DNA of 64,000 nucleotides from Bifidobacterium reuteri DSM 23975. GTDB lineage: Bacteria; Actinomycetota; Actinomycetes; Actinomycetales; Bifidobacteriaceae. The stretch lies in the NCBI RefSeq assembly GCF_000741695.1, contig NZ_JGZK01000008.1, forward strand, positions 1 through 64,000, written 5' to 3'. The position numbers and the translations under genes were made by a program. Position 1 is the stretch's first letter. Each line of letters starts with the position of its first letter. Under the pieces are notes generated by a model. That model did not search any database. It was not told the DNA's origin and saw only the letters and a list, made by a program, of their open reading frames with translations. Shown here piece by piece: positions 1 to 7,913 of the stretch.

Positions 1-253
1 GAGGGGTAGTCAACTTGGTTTGGTCTCTCCCCCAGTCAGCTCCGCTGACAGCCCCCTCGTCAGAGGGGGCCGAAATACCACCGCTGTTTGCTTCGCTGAC
101 AGCCCGTCCTGCAATTACGGACGCGCTGCGCGCGGCATTCTGCTGGCTCGCCTGCCGGCTCGCACGTTGCCTACGAACAGCTCCGCTGTTCGCTTCACGG
201 CAACGTCCCGTCAGAGGGAGGCAGCACCGCTCAACCAATCACGAGACGGACCA
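1..253. repeat. Intergenic palindromic repeats (copy 1 of the ~47-bp element)
   Basis: No gene is supported here. Positions 25-71 hold a CCCCCAGTC-(small hairpin)-GACAGCCCCCTC-GTCAGAGGGGGCC element. Related copies lie at 20735, 28845, 32277, 52560 and 52719. The first bases (gaggggtag) match the inverted end of a further copy cut by the window edge. Positions 80-225 contain degenerate relatives (gcttcgctgacagccc, aacagctccgctgttcg, gtcagagggagg). Short ORFs across it are repeat translations. Confidence 0.75.
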
Positions 254-2428
254 CTAGGCCTTGATCAGGGCGTCTAGGGAATCAAGCGCTTGATTGATGG
301 CCTTGGTTTCGCGGGCGTCCTCGGCCTCGGCCGCATCATAGGACGGGGCCGTGGTGTCGGGGAGAATCACGCCGATGCCATTGCCATTGCGGGATTGCTC
401 CAACGCCGAAATCGACACCTGCTGCTGTGTCGGTTCGGGGACCACAGGCCGGGCGGGAAGCGGCTCCGACATCGGCGCAACAGGCTGAGCGACCGTGGCA
501 TCGGTCGTGGGCGGCGCTGGTGCAGCCACATGAGTAGTCGACGGCACAGGTGCGTTCGCCACCGCATGAGCCGCCGCCTCCGCCTGTACGGCCGCGAGGG
601 ACTCGGGCACTATCATCGTTGCGTCATCGATATTGGCGGGTTCGTCGACCATATGCCTGCCGCTATGGCTGTCGCCATGATTGCCGCCGGCACCCGAAAA
701 CGCGCTGACGGACGGGTATGCGCCAGCAGCGAGTCGCGCATCGGAAACAGCAGGGTGACCCGCAGTATGCTTCAGTTGTTCGGCTCGCAGGTCCTCGGCG
801 GCATCATGCCGGGCCTCATCCCGGCGCATCGCCGCGACATTCTGCTGAGTCTGCAGCTCAATCATCTTCTGCCGGGCTCCGATGCGGGCGCGTTCGGCGG
901 CGGTCATAATGCCCAACGCCTGCAGTCGTTCGTTTTCGACACGTCGCAGTGTGGCTTCCGCGTGGCGGATGTTCGCATCAGCTGAACTCAGAGCGTATTT
1001 GGCGGCGGCGAGCGGGGTTTTCGGCTGCCACAGATGCTCGATCTCCTCGAGCGTGCGTCCCATGGTCTCCGGTACGAGCTTGACAATACCCAGCAGGCAG
1101 ATCAGATTCACGGCGCCGAAGATGGTGAAGGAGATGCCTCCACCCCAGCCGTCGATCATCAACGGCGTGAACTGGGCGATGATCCAGTTGGCGAACAGCA
1201 GGCTCATCACGCACAGGCCCGTCGCCCGGCCGCGCAGATACGTGGGGAAGAGTTCAGGTATCACAATCCAGGGAATCGGTCCCATGGAGAACGCGAACGA
1301 TGCGGTGAACGCAATCACGAACACGAATGTCAGCAAAGCGCTCTGGATGGCGTATGAGATGGCGATGCAGAACGCGAATGCGCACATCATGCCCGCGCCG
1401 ACCTCCATCAGTCGTTTGCGCCCGAACGTGTCGATGAGATACAGGCCGATCACCGTGGCCACGAGTTCCACGCCGCCCACGCATGCGGCGGTCAGGAATT
1501 CCGTGTCCCCCTTGAAGCCCAGATTGGAGAACATCACCGGACCATAGTAGGAAATGGCATTCATGCCGATCAGCTGATTGAACACCGCAAGGAAGATGCC
1601 GATGCCCAGCGCCTTGCGCAACCCCGGGCGGAAGAGATCGTGGAACTCCCTGGACATCTCATGTTCCAGTTTCACCGACGCGTTGATATCGTCCACTTTC
1701 AACCGGGCGCGTTCGGTGCCGAGAATGTGCTCGAGCACGGCGAATCCCTCATCGGTCTTGCCGACCTGGATCAGGAATCGTGGGCTTTCCGGAGCGTGCA
1801 GCATCGCCAGCAGAAAAGCGGCCGCCGGAATGGCGCCGAGCCCCAGCATCCAGCGCCAGCCGGTGGTCACATCCCAGTGATGCGAGCCGTACGAGGCGAT
1901 GATGTAGTTGATGACGTTGGTCAGGAAGATGCCGCACACCGCGAGCATCTGATAGGAGAACGAGAGCAGGCCGCGGATGTTGGTCGGCGCTGACTCGGTG
2001 ATGTAGGTGACGGCCAGGGCGGCGGTCAGGCCGATGCCGAATCCTCCGACCATGCGCGAAACAATCAGGTCAATCGGACCGACGGTCAATGCGCTCCAGA
2101 TGGCGGCCACGAAGAAGAATCCGCCGCCGATGATCAGGATGCGCCTGCGGCCGAACGTGTCGGAAAGAAAACCGGCCGCCGCGGCCCCGACCATGGCTCC
2201 GACCATGATGGAGGAGATGACGAAGCCTTCCATGAAGGTGCTGAGCCCATACCGAATGTCCAGGAATTCGATGGCACCGGAGATGGACACGGTGTCGTAG
2301 CCATAGAGCAGCCCGGCGAGCCCCGCGCTCAGTGCCAGGCCAAAGGTGTATTTGCCAGAGCCCTGCGTACGAATGGCTGTTCCCAACGGGTTGTTGTGTT
2401 TTGTGGCATCCTGAAACAGGCCCGCCAT
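254..2428 (-). CDS. MFS sugar porter with a long C-terminal extension
   Basis: A proton-coupled sugar importer of the sugar porter family, in the membrane. Family signatures are visible: D90-TFGRRR after TM2-3, PESPRFL at 213-219, a second DTFGRKR loop, and PETMGRTLEEIE near 458, which ends the normal transporter of about 470 residues. A further ~245 residues follow. They start with a charged coiled-coil-like stretch (ATLRRVENERLQAL and on), then a long Ala/Pro/Val-rich tail, so the 724-residue protein is far longer than usual. The ATG at 2428 has an AGGAAGG Shine-Dalgarno just upstream. Substrate is unknown. The neighbouring aldo/keto reductase is divergent across a 229-bp gap. Confidence 0.88.
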   Translation of the reverse strand: MAGLFQDATKHNNPLGTAIRTQGSGKYTFGLALSAGLAGLLYGYDTVSISGAIEFLDIRYGLSTFMEGFVISSIMVGAMVGAAAAGFLSDTFGRRRILIIGGGFFFVAAIWSALTVGPIDLIVSRMVGGFGIGLTAALAVTYITESAPTNIRGLLSFSYQMLAVCGIFLTNVINYIIASYGSHHWDVTTGWRWMLGLGAIPAAAFLLAMLHAPESPRFLIQVGKTDEGFAVLEHILGTERARLKVDDINASVKLEHEMSREFHDLFRPGLRKALGIGIFLAVFNQLIGMNAISYYGPVMFSNLGFKGDTEFLTAACVGGVELVATVIGLYLIDTFGRKRLMEVGAGMMCAFAFCIAISYAIQSALLTFVFVIAFTASFAFSMGPIPWIVIPELFPTYLRGRATGLCVMSLLFANWIIAQFTPLMIDGWGGGISFTIFGAVNLICLLGIVKLVPETMGRTLEEIEHLWQPKTPLAAAKYALSSADANIRHAEATLRRVENERLQALGIMTAAERARIGARQKMIELQTQQNVAAMRRDEARHDAAEDLRAEQLKHTAGHPAVSDARLAAGAYPSVSAFSGAGGNHGDSHSGRHMVDEPANIDDATMIVPESLAAVQAEAAAHAVANAPVPSTTHVAAPAPPTTDATVAQPVAPMSEPLPARPVVPEPTQQQVSISALEQSRNGNGIGVILPDTTAPSYDAAEAEDARETKAINQALDSLDALIKA

Positions 2429-2657
2429 ATGCCCTTCCTCTCAATACAGCATGGGGACTGTGTTCATATTAGTCGCACCGGGAAGGATTGTACCGCGGCT
2501 GTCCCATAGCCGTTTCATAGCTGTTCCATACGGCAACGTGTACAGTGGCGAGTAGCCGAACATGCCATCGAATCGTGACGCCGGAGCAGCGACGGCCATC
2601 ATGATGAACCGTATGTTGAACCACTGTATCGAACCACTATATGAAGGAGCATCGCTC

Positions 2658-3527
2658 ATGACCAACGGTCACATCAACCCAGCGAACGTACCGGACATCC
2701 CGCTCAAGGATGGCCACTCCATCCCCCAGATCGGCCTCGGCGTGCTGCGCATCGACGACGATGGCGTGACCCCGGTCGTGGAATCCGCACTTGAGGCCGG
2801 CTACCGTCACATCGACGGCGCGGCCGGCTACAACAACGAGGCGGGCGTGGGCCGCGCGCTCGCCGCCACCGGCTACAACACTGGCGCCAAGCGCGAGACC
2901 CTGTGGGTCACCACCAAGCTGCGCGACTCGCAGCAGGGCTACGATTCCGCGCTGCGCGCTTTCGACGATTCGCTCGCCAAGCTTCAGCTCGACTACGTGG
3001 ACATGTATATGATCCATTGGCCCACCCCCTTCGACTGGCGCAGCACCGACACGTGGAAGGCGTTCATCAAACTGCGCACGGAGGGCCGCGCCCGCACGCT
3101 CGGCGTCTGCAACTTCATGCCCGCCGACCTTGACCGTCTCTATCAGGAGACCGGCTCCTGGCCTGCCGTGAACCAGATCGAACTGCACCCCACCTGGCAG
3201 CAGCGCGAAGTGGTGACCTATTGCAAGGAGCACGGCATAGCCGTGGAAGCCTATTCGCCGATGGCCCGTGGCGCTGACCTCAACGCCGGCGACGGCACGA
3301 TTGCGCGCATCGCCGAGGCGCATCAGGTGAGCCCTGCGCAGGTGATTCTGCGCTGGCACATCGAAAACGGCACCATCATCATCCCGAAGTCCGTGCACGC
3401 GGAGCGTCAGCAGGAGAACCTCGACCTGTTCGGCTTCGCCCTGACCGCCGAAGAGCATGAGGCCATCGACGCGCTCGACGGCCCGACCCGCGCAGGCCAC
3501 GACCCTGCCACCTTCACCTACGCCTGA
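2658..3527 (+). CDS. Aldo/keto reductase (2,5-diketo-D-gluconate reductase type)
   Basis: A cytosolic NADPH-dependent oxidoreductase of the AKR family. The catalytic tetrad is visible as D53, Y58 (IDGAAGYNNEAGVG), K87 (VTTKL) and H120 (MIHWPTP). Residues near IIIPKSVHAERQQENL bind the nucleotide phosphate. Size (289 aa) is normal. An upstream in-frame ATG at 2562 exists, but I chose 2658 because GAAGGAG sits eight bases before it and the added residues look non-coding. Its stop codon overlaps the start of the next gene (TGATG), so translation is probably coupled. The physiological aldehyde is unknown. Confidence 0.92.
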   Translation: MTNGHINPANVPDIPLKDGHSIPQIGLGVLRIDDDGVTPVVESALEAGYRHIDGAAGYNNEAGVGRALAATGYNTGAKRETLWVTTKLRDSQQGYDSALRAFDDSLAKLQLDYVDMYMIHWPTPFDWRSTDTWKAFIKLRTEGRARTLGVCNFMPADLDRLYQETGSWPAVNQIELHPTWQQREVVTYCKEHGIAVEAYSPMARGADLNAGDGTIARIAEAHQVSPAQVILRWHIENGTIIIPKSVHAERQQENLDLFGFALTAEEHEAIDALDGPTRAGHDPATFTYA

Positions 3528-4270
3528 TGAGTCGCCGATCAACGCATTTCCGGCGAGGCATCAACGCCTCCAATCCATTGGAGCGCATCCTGATCCTGCT
3601 GGTGATAGCCGCCATCATCGGCGTCACCGCAGGACTGCTGCTGCCGCAGGTCAGTCCCACCGCGGCCACTGTCACCGGCAGATATACGGCCACCGGCTCG
3701 GCCGCCGACACCCTGAACGCGCTCACGGTGGACGATAATCAGAATCCTGACGGCTACGACCGCGACGCGTTCGGCTTCCGCGAAACCGACACGGACGGCA
3801 ACGGCTGCGACGTGCGCGAGGACGTGCTCGCCCGCGACCTGACCGACGTGGTGTACAAGCACGCCGGCTCTTGCCAGGTCTCATCCGGCACGCTCGCCGA
3901 CCCGTACACCGGCCAGACCATCCACTTCGTGCGCGGCCGCAACACCAGCGCCAAAGTGCAGATCGACCATGTGGTGGCGCTCGAAAACGCATGGCAATCC
4001 GGCGCGCGCGACTGGGACTCCGCGCAGCGTCTCCAGTTCGGCAACGACCCGTACAACCTGCTGGCCGTGGACGGTCCCGCGAATCAGGAGAAGGGGTCAG
4101 CGTCTGCGGCATACTGGCTGCCCACCAATGCCGCATACCGGTGCGATTACGTGGCCCGGCAGATCGGCGTCAAGGACAAGTACCATCTGAGCGTCACCAG
4201 TCAGGAGAAGACCGCGATGCTTGCCGTATTGCACAACTGCCCGGGGCAGGCGGTCCCCGCCGATCAGTGA
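3527..4270 (+). CDS. Secreted or membrane-anchored DUF1524 HNH-type nuclease-like protein
   Basis: 247 residues. After a basic N-terminus there is one hydrophobic segment (about 20-45, LILLVIAAIIGVTAGLLL), then a DUF1524/GmrSD C-terminal-like domain. Its hallmarks are QIDHVVALENAW around residue 144 and NDPYNLLAVDGPANQEKG around 173, the His-Asp/Asn pattern of an HNH metal site. Such extracellular proteins in actinobacteria are usually called HNH endonuclease family proteins. Function here is inferred, perhaps use or degradation of external DNA. The start overlaps the aldo/keto reductase stop by one base, so the two are likely cotranscribed although they are functionally unrelated. Confidence 0.85.
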   Translation: MSRRSTHFRRGINASNPLERILILLVIAAIIGVTAGLLLPQVSPTAATVTGRYTATGSAADTLNALTVDDNQNPDGYDRDAFGFRETDTDGNGCDVREDVLARDLTDVVYKHAGSCQVSSGTLADPYTGQTIHFVRGRNTSAKVQIDHVVALENAWQSGARDWDSAQRLQFGNDPYNLLAVDGPANQEKGSASAAYWLPTNAAYRCDYVARQIGVKDKYHLSVTSQEKTAMLAVLHNCPGQAVPADQ

Positions 4271-4343
4271 TTTGTCTTTGACATATCTGCGTTACGAGGG
4301 GCGGGCGGGAATACTGGTGGAAATGCTGCGCGGAAAACCGATG

Positions 4344-4372
4344 TTGACGAAGTAACATGGCGACGCTATAAC
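4344..4372 (+). promoter_or_regulatory. Sigma-70-type promoter for the Nramp gene
   Basis: TTGACG at 4344-4349 and TATAAC at 4367-4372, separated by exactly 17 bp. The predicted transcript start is near 4379, leaving a leader of about 170 nt before the annotated ATG. The fit to consensus is good, but there is no other support. Confidence 0.55.
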
Positions 4373-4412
4373 AGGGGCCGGTACCAGACAGTGCATAAAC
4401 GGTACCCGAACG

Positions 4413-4552
4413 GTGCATGAGGGGAAGGCAAGACCACGAATCAGCTCAACGACAAGGACAGCGAAGACAAGCCTGCGTCTGACCAGAACAGGCCGCGCAC
4501 CAACGATCCCACCATCACGAACGGCCGTACGCATGGCCGCGGCTACGGTCGT
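4413..4552 (+). other. Coding-like 5' extension of the Nramp gene, out of frame with any start
   Basis: The Nramp frame is open back to 4421 and reads as plausible hydrophilic protein (KTTNQLNDKDSEDK and on), but it contains no ATG, GTG or TTG. A GTG at 4413 (frame VHEG) would enter this frame if the GGGG run at 4421-4424 had one more G. Either the gene carries a one-base contraction, or translation truly begins at 4553. Confidence 0.4.
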
Positions 4553-5947
4553 ATGCACACCATCGACAAGCGTCGCACCATCAATCCCAACCGCGAACGG
4601 CTGGTCTCCGAACATCCTGACCTGAACATCGTCGACGCGCAGACTGCGGCCGCCATCGACCGAGACGACGCCGAGATCGACAAGGAGCGTGCTGCAGCGC
4701 GGGCGGAAGGAGGCAGCGGCGCCAAGACCACCCATCACGGTCATGCGCTTGCGGGAATCCTGGGCCCGGCGTTCGTGGCGGCCGTGGCATACGTGGACCC
4801 CGGCAACGTGGCCGCCAACATCACCTCCGGCGCGCGGTACGGCTATCTGCTCGTCTGGGTGCTGGTGATGGCCAACATGATGAGCGTGCTCATCCAGTAC
4901 CAATCCGCCAAACTCGGCATCGTGACGGGCAAATCGTTGCCTGAGCTGCTTGGCGAGCGTATGCATGACGCCGGCCGGTTCATGTTCTTCATGCAGGCCG
5001 AGGTCATCGCCATCGCCACCGATCTGGCCGAACTCATCGGCGGCGCCATCGCCCTGAACCTGCTATTCGACCTGCCGCTGTTCGTGGGCGGCTGCGTGAT
5101 CGGTGCCGTCTCCACCGTGCTGCTGATGTTCGAGGGCGGCAAGACCCATCGCCTGTTCGAGAAGATGGTCATTGCGCTGCTGCTGGTCATTACGTTCGGC
5201 TTCATCGCCGGCCTGTTCATCGCGCCGCCGAACCCGGTCGAAGTAGCCGGCGGCCTGATCCCGCATTTCACCACCACGGACTCCGTACTCATGGCCTCCT
5301 CCATGCTGGGCGCCACGGTGATGCCCCACGCCATCTACCTGCATTCCACGCTGGTCAACGACCATTACGCGCCCGGTCAGGCCAAGCCCTCCACCAAGCG
5401 TCTGCTTGACGGCTCCAAGGTCGATGTGGTCTGGGCGCTGCTGCTCGCCGGCACGGTGAATCTGAGCCTGCTGATTCTGGCCGCGAACTCCCTGTACGGC
5501 ATGAAGGGCACCGATTCCATCGAGGGGGCGCAGCATGCGATTGTCTCGGTATTGGGCCCGGCGATCGGCACTATCTTCTCCATCGGCCTGCTGGCATCCT
5601 CACTGAGCTCGACGTCGGTGGGAACCTACGCCGGTTCGGAGATCATGCATGGCCTGCTGCGTATCAAGGCGCCGATGTGGGCCTGCCGTGTGGTGACGCT
5701 GGTGCCGGGGCTCATAGTGCTCTGGTTCGCACCGAACCCGACCGAGGCGCTCGTGGTCGGCCAGGTGATCCTCTCCATCGGCATCCCGTTCGCCATCATC
5801 CCGCTGATGCGCTACACGCATGACAAGGAGCTCATGGGCAAATGGGTGGACGGCCCGGTCAAGCATGCGATCTTCATCGCCGTAGCCGTGCTGATCATCG
5901 CGCTGAACGTGCTGCTGATCGTGCTGACGATCCTCGGCAAGGCCTGA
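4553..5947 (+). CDS. mntH: Nramp-family divalent metal (Mn2+/Fe2+) transporter
   Basis: 464 residues, about 11 TM segments. It imports Mn2+/Fe2+ with protons across the membrane. The Nramp metal-binding signatures are present: DPGN at 82-85 in TM1 (AYVDPGNVAANI) and MPHAIYLHS near 257 in TM6. The first ~65 residues are a charged cytosolic extension (DRDDAEIDKERAAARAEGG). The ATG at 4553 lacks a Shine-Dalgarno, and coding-like sequence runs upstream to 4421, so the true N-terminus may be longer or the start may be damaged. A promoter is predicted at 4344-4372. No Mn riboswitch is visible. Confidence 0.9.
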   Translation: MHTIDKRRTINPNRERLVSEHPDLNIVDAQTAAAIDRDDAEIDKERAAARAEGGSGAKTTHHGHALAGILGPAFVAAVAYVDPGNVAANITSGARYGYLLVWVLVMANMMSVLIQYQSAKLGIVTGKSLPELLGERMHDAGRFMFFMQAEVIAIATDLAELIGGAIALNLLFDLPLFVGGCVIGAVSTVLLMFEGGKTHRLFEKMVIALLLVITFGFIAGLFIAPPNPVEVAGGLIPHFTTTDSVLMASSMLGATVMPHAIYLHSTLVNDHYAPGQAKPSTKRLLDGSKVDVVWALLLAGTVNLSLLILAANSLYGMKGTDSIEGAQHAIVSVLGPAIGTIFSIGLLASSLSSTSVGTYAGSEIMHGLLRIKAPMWACRVVTLVPGLIVLWFAPNPTEALVVGQVILSIGIPFAIIPLMRYTHDKELMGKWVDGPVKHAIFIAVAVLIIALNVLLIVLTILGKA

Positions 5948-6016
5948 GGCTTGAGGCTGAGGCTTGAGGCTGAGGCTGAGGCTGAGGCTGAGGCTGGGAC
6001 TGGGCTTGAGGCTGGG
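5948..6016. repeat. Hexamer microsatellite GAGGCT/GAGGCTT
   Basis: About ten tandem copies of (t)gaggct start right after the mntH stop codon and decay into gggactgggcttgaggctgggg. Such a short-unit tract can change length by slippage. It lies outside any gene. Confidence 0.85.
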
Positions 6017-6047
6017 GTGTGGGGCGAAAAGTGGGCTGTTTTGCACC

Positions 6048-6212
6048 ATATCTTGCAGTTGTGTGTACCGGCGGCTGGAGATCGGGTGAAAACGGGCAGC
6101 TCGCGTCGTGTCAGTGGTGTTGCATAATGGCGGAATTGCAACGATCGTGGAGTTCTTGCCCGTCAGCCTAGCCGATGTGCGCGCGCCTGGCGTACACACA
6201 ACTGCAAGATAT
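6048..6212. repeat. 165-bp element bounded by 21-bp perfect inverted repeats
   Basis: Left end atatcttgcagttgtgtgtac (6048-6068) is the exact reverse complement of 6192-6212. The interior also has gttgca...tgcaac at its centre. There is no ORF. The form resembles a miniature inverted-repeat element, but no target-site duplication was established. Confidence 0.6.
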
Positions 6213-6385
6213 GCCCGAGAATAGGCACCGTGCCGCATCCGGGGAGATTACCTCCGGTCGCTGACAGACGCAACCGTCACTCATGCCAATGCGAACGTGC
6301 CATTTTTCTGGGCCTGTTGCAATGCTTCGACCAATGGTCGCAGGCCGTGTTGCTCAGTGGAATTGTTCAATCGCGGTGTTGCTTC

Positions 6386-6538
6386 TTGTTCTATTTGTTC
6401 TATTTGTTCTATTTTGTATCCTATATAGGGCTTACTATCGTTGGAATTACAATGGTAGCAAGCCATTATGATTCGTAGGGCGAGTTTGTTCTATGGATTT
6501 TCTATTTGTTCTATAGACAGGTATATTGAAGGTATACT
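6386..6538. promoter_or_regulatory. Five copies of TTGTTCTAT before an AAA ATPase gene
   Basis: TTGTTCTAT occurs as a perfect 9-bp tandem triplet (6386, 6395, 6404) and again at 6486 and 6506. The last copy lies just upstream of a TATACT -10-like box at 6533-6538, 31 bp before the ATG of the AAA gene. The arrangement suggests an iteron-like operator. The binding protein is unknown. Confidence 0.45.
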
Positions 6539-6569
6539 AGGACAACCGGCGTTGCGAAGGAGACTCGTC

Positions 6570-7679
6570 ATGACGTTCCCCGCGAATCCATTCAAACCAA
6601 CGGCAGGCGTGATGCCGCCGGTGCTCATCGGTCGCGAATCCATCGGATTGGATTTCTCTGAAGGGTTGGATGATGGTCCCGGTGCGCCCGATCGCCTGAT
6701 GCTGATCACAGGGCCGCGAGGTAGCGGGAAAACCGTGATGCTGACGGAACTGGGGCTGATCGCCGCTCGACGTCACTGGACGGTGATTGATGAAACGGCA
6801 TCTGCTGGTTTGGCGGAACGCCTCATCGCTCGTATCGCCCCGGAATCGAGCCGCATCGCCGGAGTGAACATCAAACCGTCGCTGATGGGCGCCAGCTTGG
6901 GCGAGGTGAACATAGCGCCGGCATTACGCCCCTCCACGCTGCGCGACGCCATGTCAGCGCGGCTTCGTGCGCTGGGCAAAGGCAAAGGTCTTCTGATTAC
7001 CATCGATGAGACACAGGATGCGAGCATGGAGGACATGACCGCCATTGCCACGGCTGCTCAGCACATGCTGCGCGACAATGCGGAAGTCGCGTTCGTCTTC
7101 GCGGGCTTGCCTTCTCTCGTGTCCGATTTGCTCAACGCCAAGGTGCTGACGTTCCTGCGTCGCGCCTCGATCAAGGAACTCGGTGATGTGCCGCTGGATG
7201 AAGTGCGGGACGCATTCGCATCCACGATTCGGGGCGCAGGACTGTCGATTACGGACGAAGCCTTGGATTTCGCAGCGCAAAGCACGGGCGGCTACCCGTA
7301 CATGATCCAGCTGGTCGGATACAACATGTGGCGAACCGCCCGCCGGCGTGCCGATGAATCGGGTCGCACGATCTCATTGGACGACGTGAAGGCCGGTGTG
7401 GAACAGTCGAAGGCAAAACTTGGCGAAGGAGTGTGTGCTCCCGTGGTCAAGCAGCTGTCCGAGCGGGCGGTCGACTATGTGACGGCCATGGCACAGGATG
7501 ACGGACCGTCATCGACCTCGGAAGTCGCTGCGCGTATGGGCGAGAGCATGGACTATGCCAACATCTACCGTCAGCGTCTGATCGAAGACCACATCATCGC
7601 GTCTCCGGCGCGAGGCTTCGTCGATTTCGCCATCCCGTTCCTGCGAGAATACCTACGTTCCCTGCATCGGCCGGAATGA
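6570..7679 (+). CDS. AAA-family ATP-binding protein
   Basis: 369 residues, soluble. It has Walker A GPRGSGKT at 48-55, Walker B LLITIDETQD at 141-150, a sensor-like VFAGLP, and a C-terminal part (about 285-369) with a winged-helix pattern (SEVAARMGESMDYANIYRQRLIEDHII, partly shown). This architecture resembles STAND/ORC-like AAA proteins found alone in actinobacteria and archaea. I chose the ATG at 6570 with GAAGGA upstream. The frame stays open to 6468, but that part covers the TTGTTCTAT repeats and is not convincing coding sequence. No partner gene is adjacent and the role is unknown. A defence or DNA-handling role is possible but unsupported. Confidence 0.85.
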   Translation: MTFPANPFKPTAGVMPPVLIGRESIGLDFSEGLDDGPGAPDRLMLITGPRGSGKTVMLTELGLIAARRHWTVIDETASAGLAERLIARIAPESSRIAGVNIKPSLMGASLGEVNIAPALRPSTLRDAMSARLRALGKGKGLLITIDETQDASMEDMTAIATAAQHMLRDNAEVAFVFAGLPSLVSDLLNAKVLTFLRRASIKELGDVPLDEVRDAFASTIRGAGLSITDEALDFAAQSTGGYPYMIQLVGYNMWRTARRRADESGRTISLDDVKAGVEQSKAKLGEGVCAPVVKQLSERAVDYVTAMAQDDGPSSTSEVAARMGESMDYANIYRQRLIEDHIIASPARGFVDFAIPFLREYLRSLHRPE

Positions 7680-7840
7680 TCTCCGGCGGATTCTTATGGT
7701 TCTCTTCCACTAGTCAATGCGGCATGTAATACCGTTCATCATTACTGCGATGCAGAATGCTTCGATGCTCCGGCTGGAAAACCTTCGATAATGTGGATTG
7801 CCGCACTTCGGGCGATCATTATGGATGTTGTGAATTGCGG

Positions 7841-7892
7841 AAAACTCGCTCATAAAATGTGAAGCTTCGCCTAAAACTCGCTCATGAAATGT
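7841..7892. repeat. 20-bp direct repeat AAAACTCGCTCATRAAATGT
   Basis: Two copies (7841-7860 and 7873-7892) differing at one base, in the gap downstream of the AAA gene and of the converging ABC exporter. Confidence 0.6.
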
Positions 7893-7913
7893 TGTATCCG
7901 CACCAATAAAGCC

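Noticed and set aside
4379-4552. Mn2+ (yybP-ykoY) riboswitch in the mntH leader
   Set aside because: The conserved metal-binding loops are not present, and the leader instead reads as coding-like sequence.
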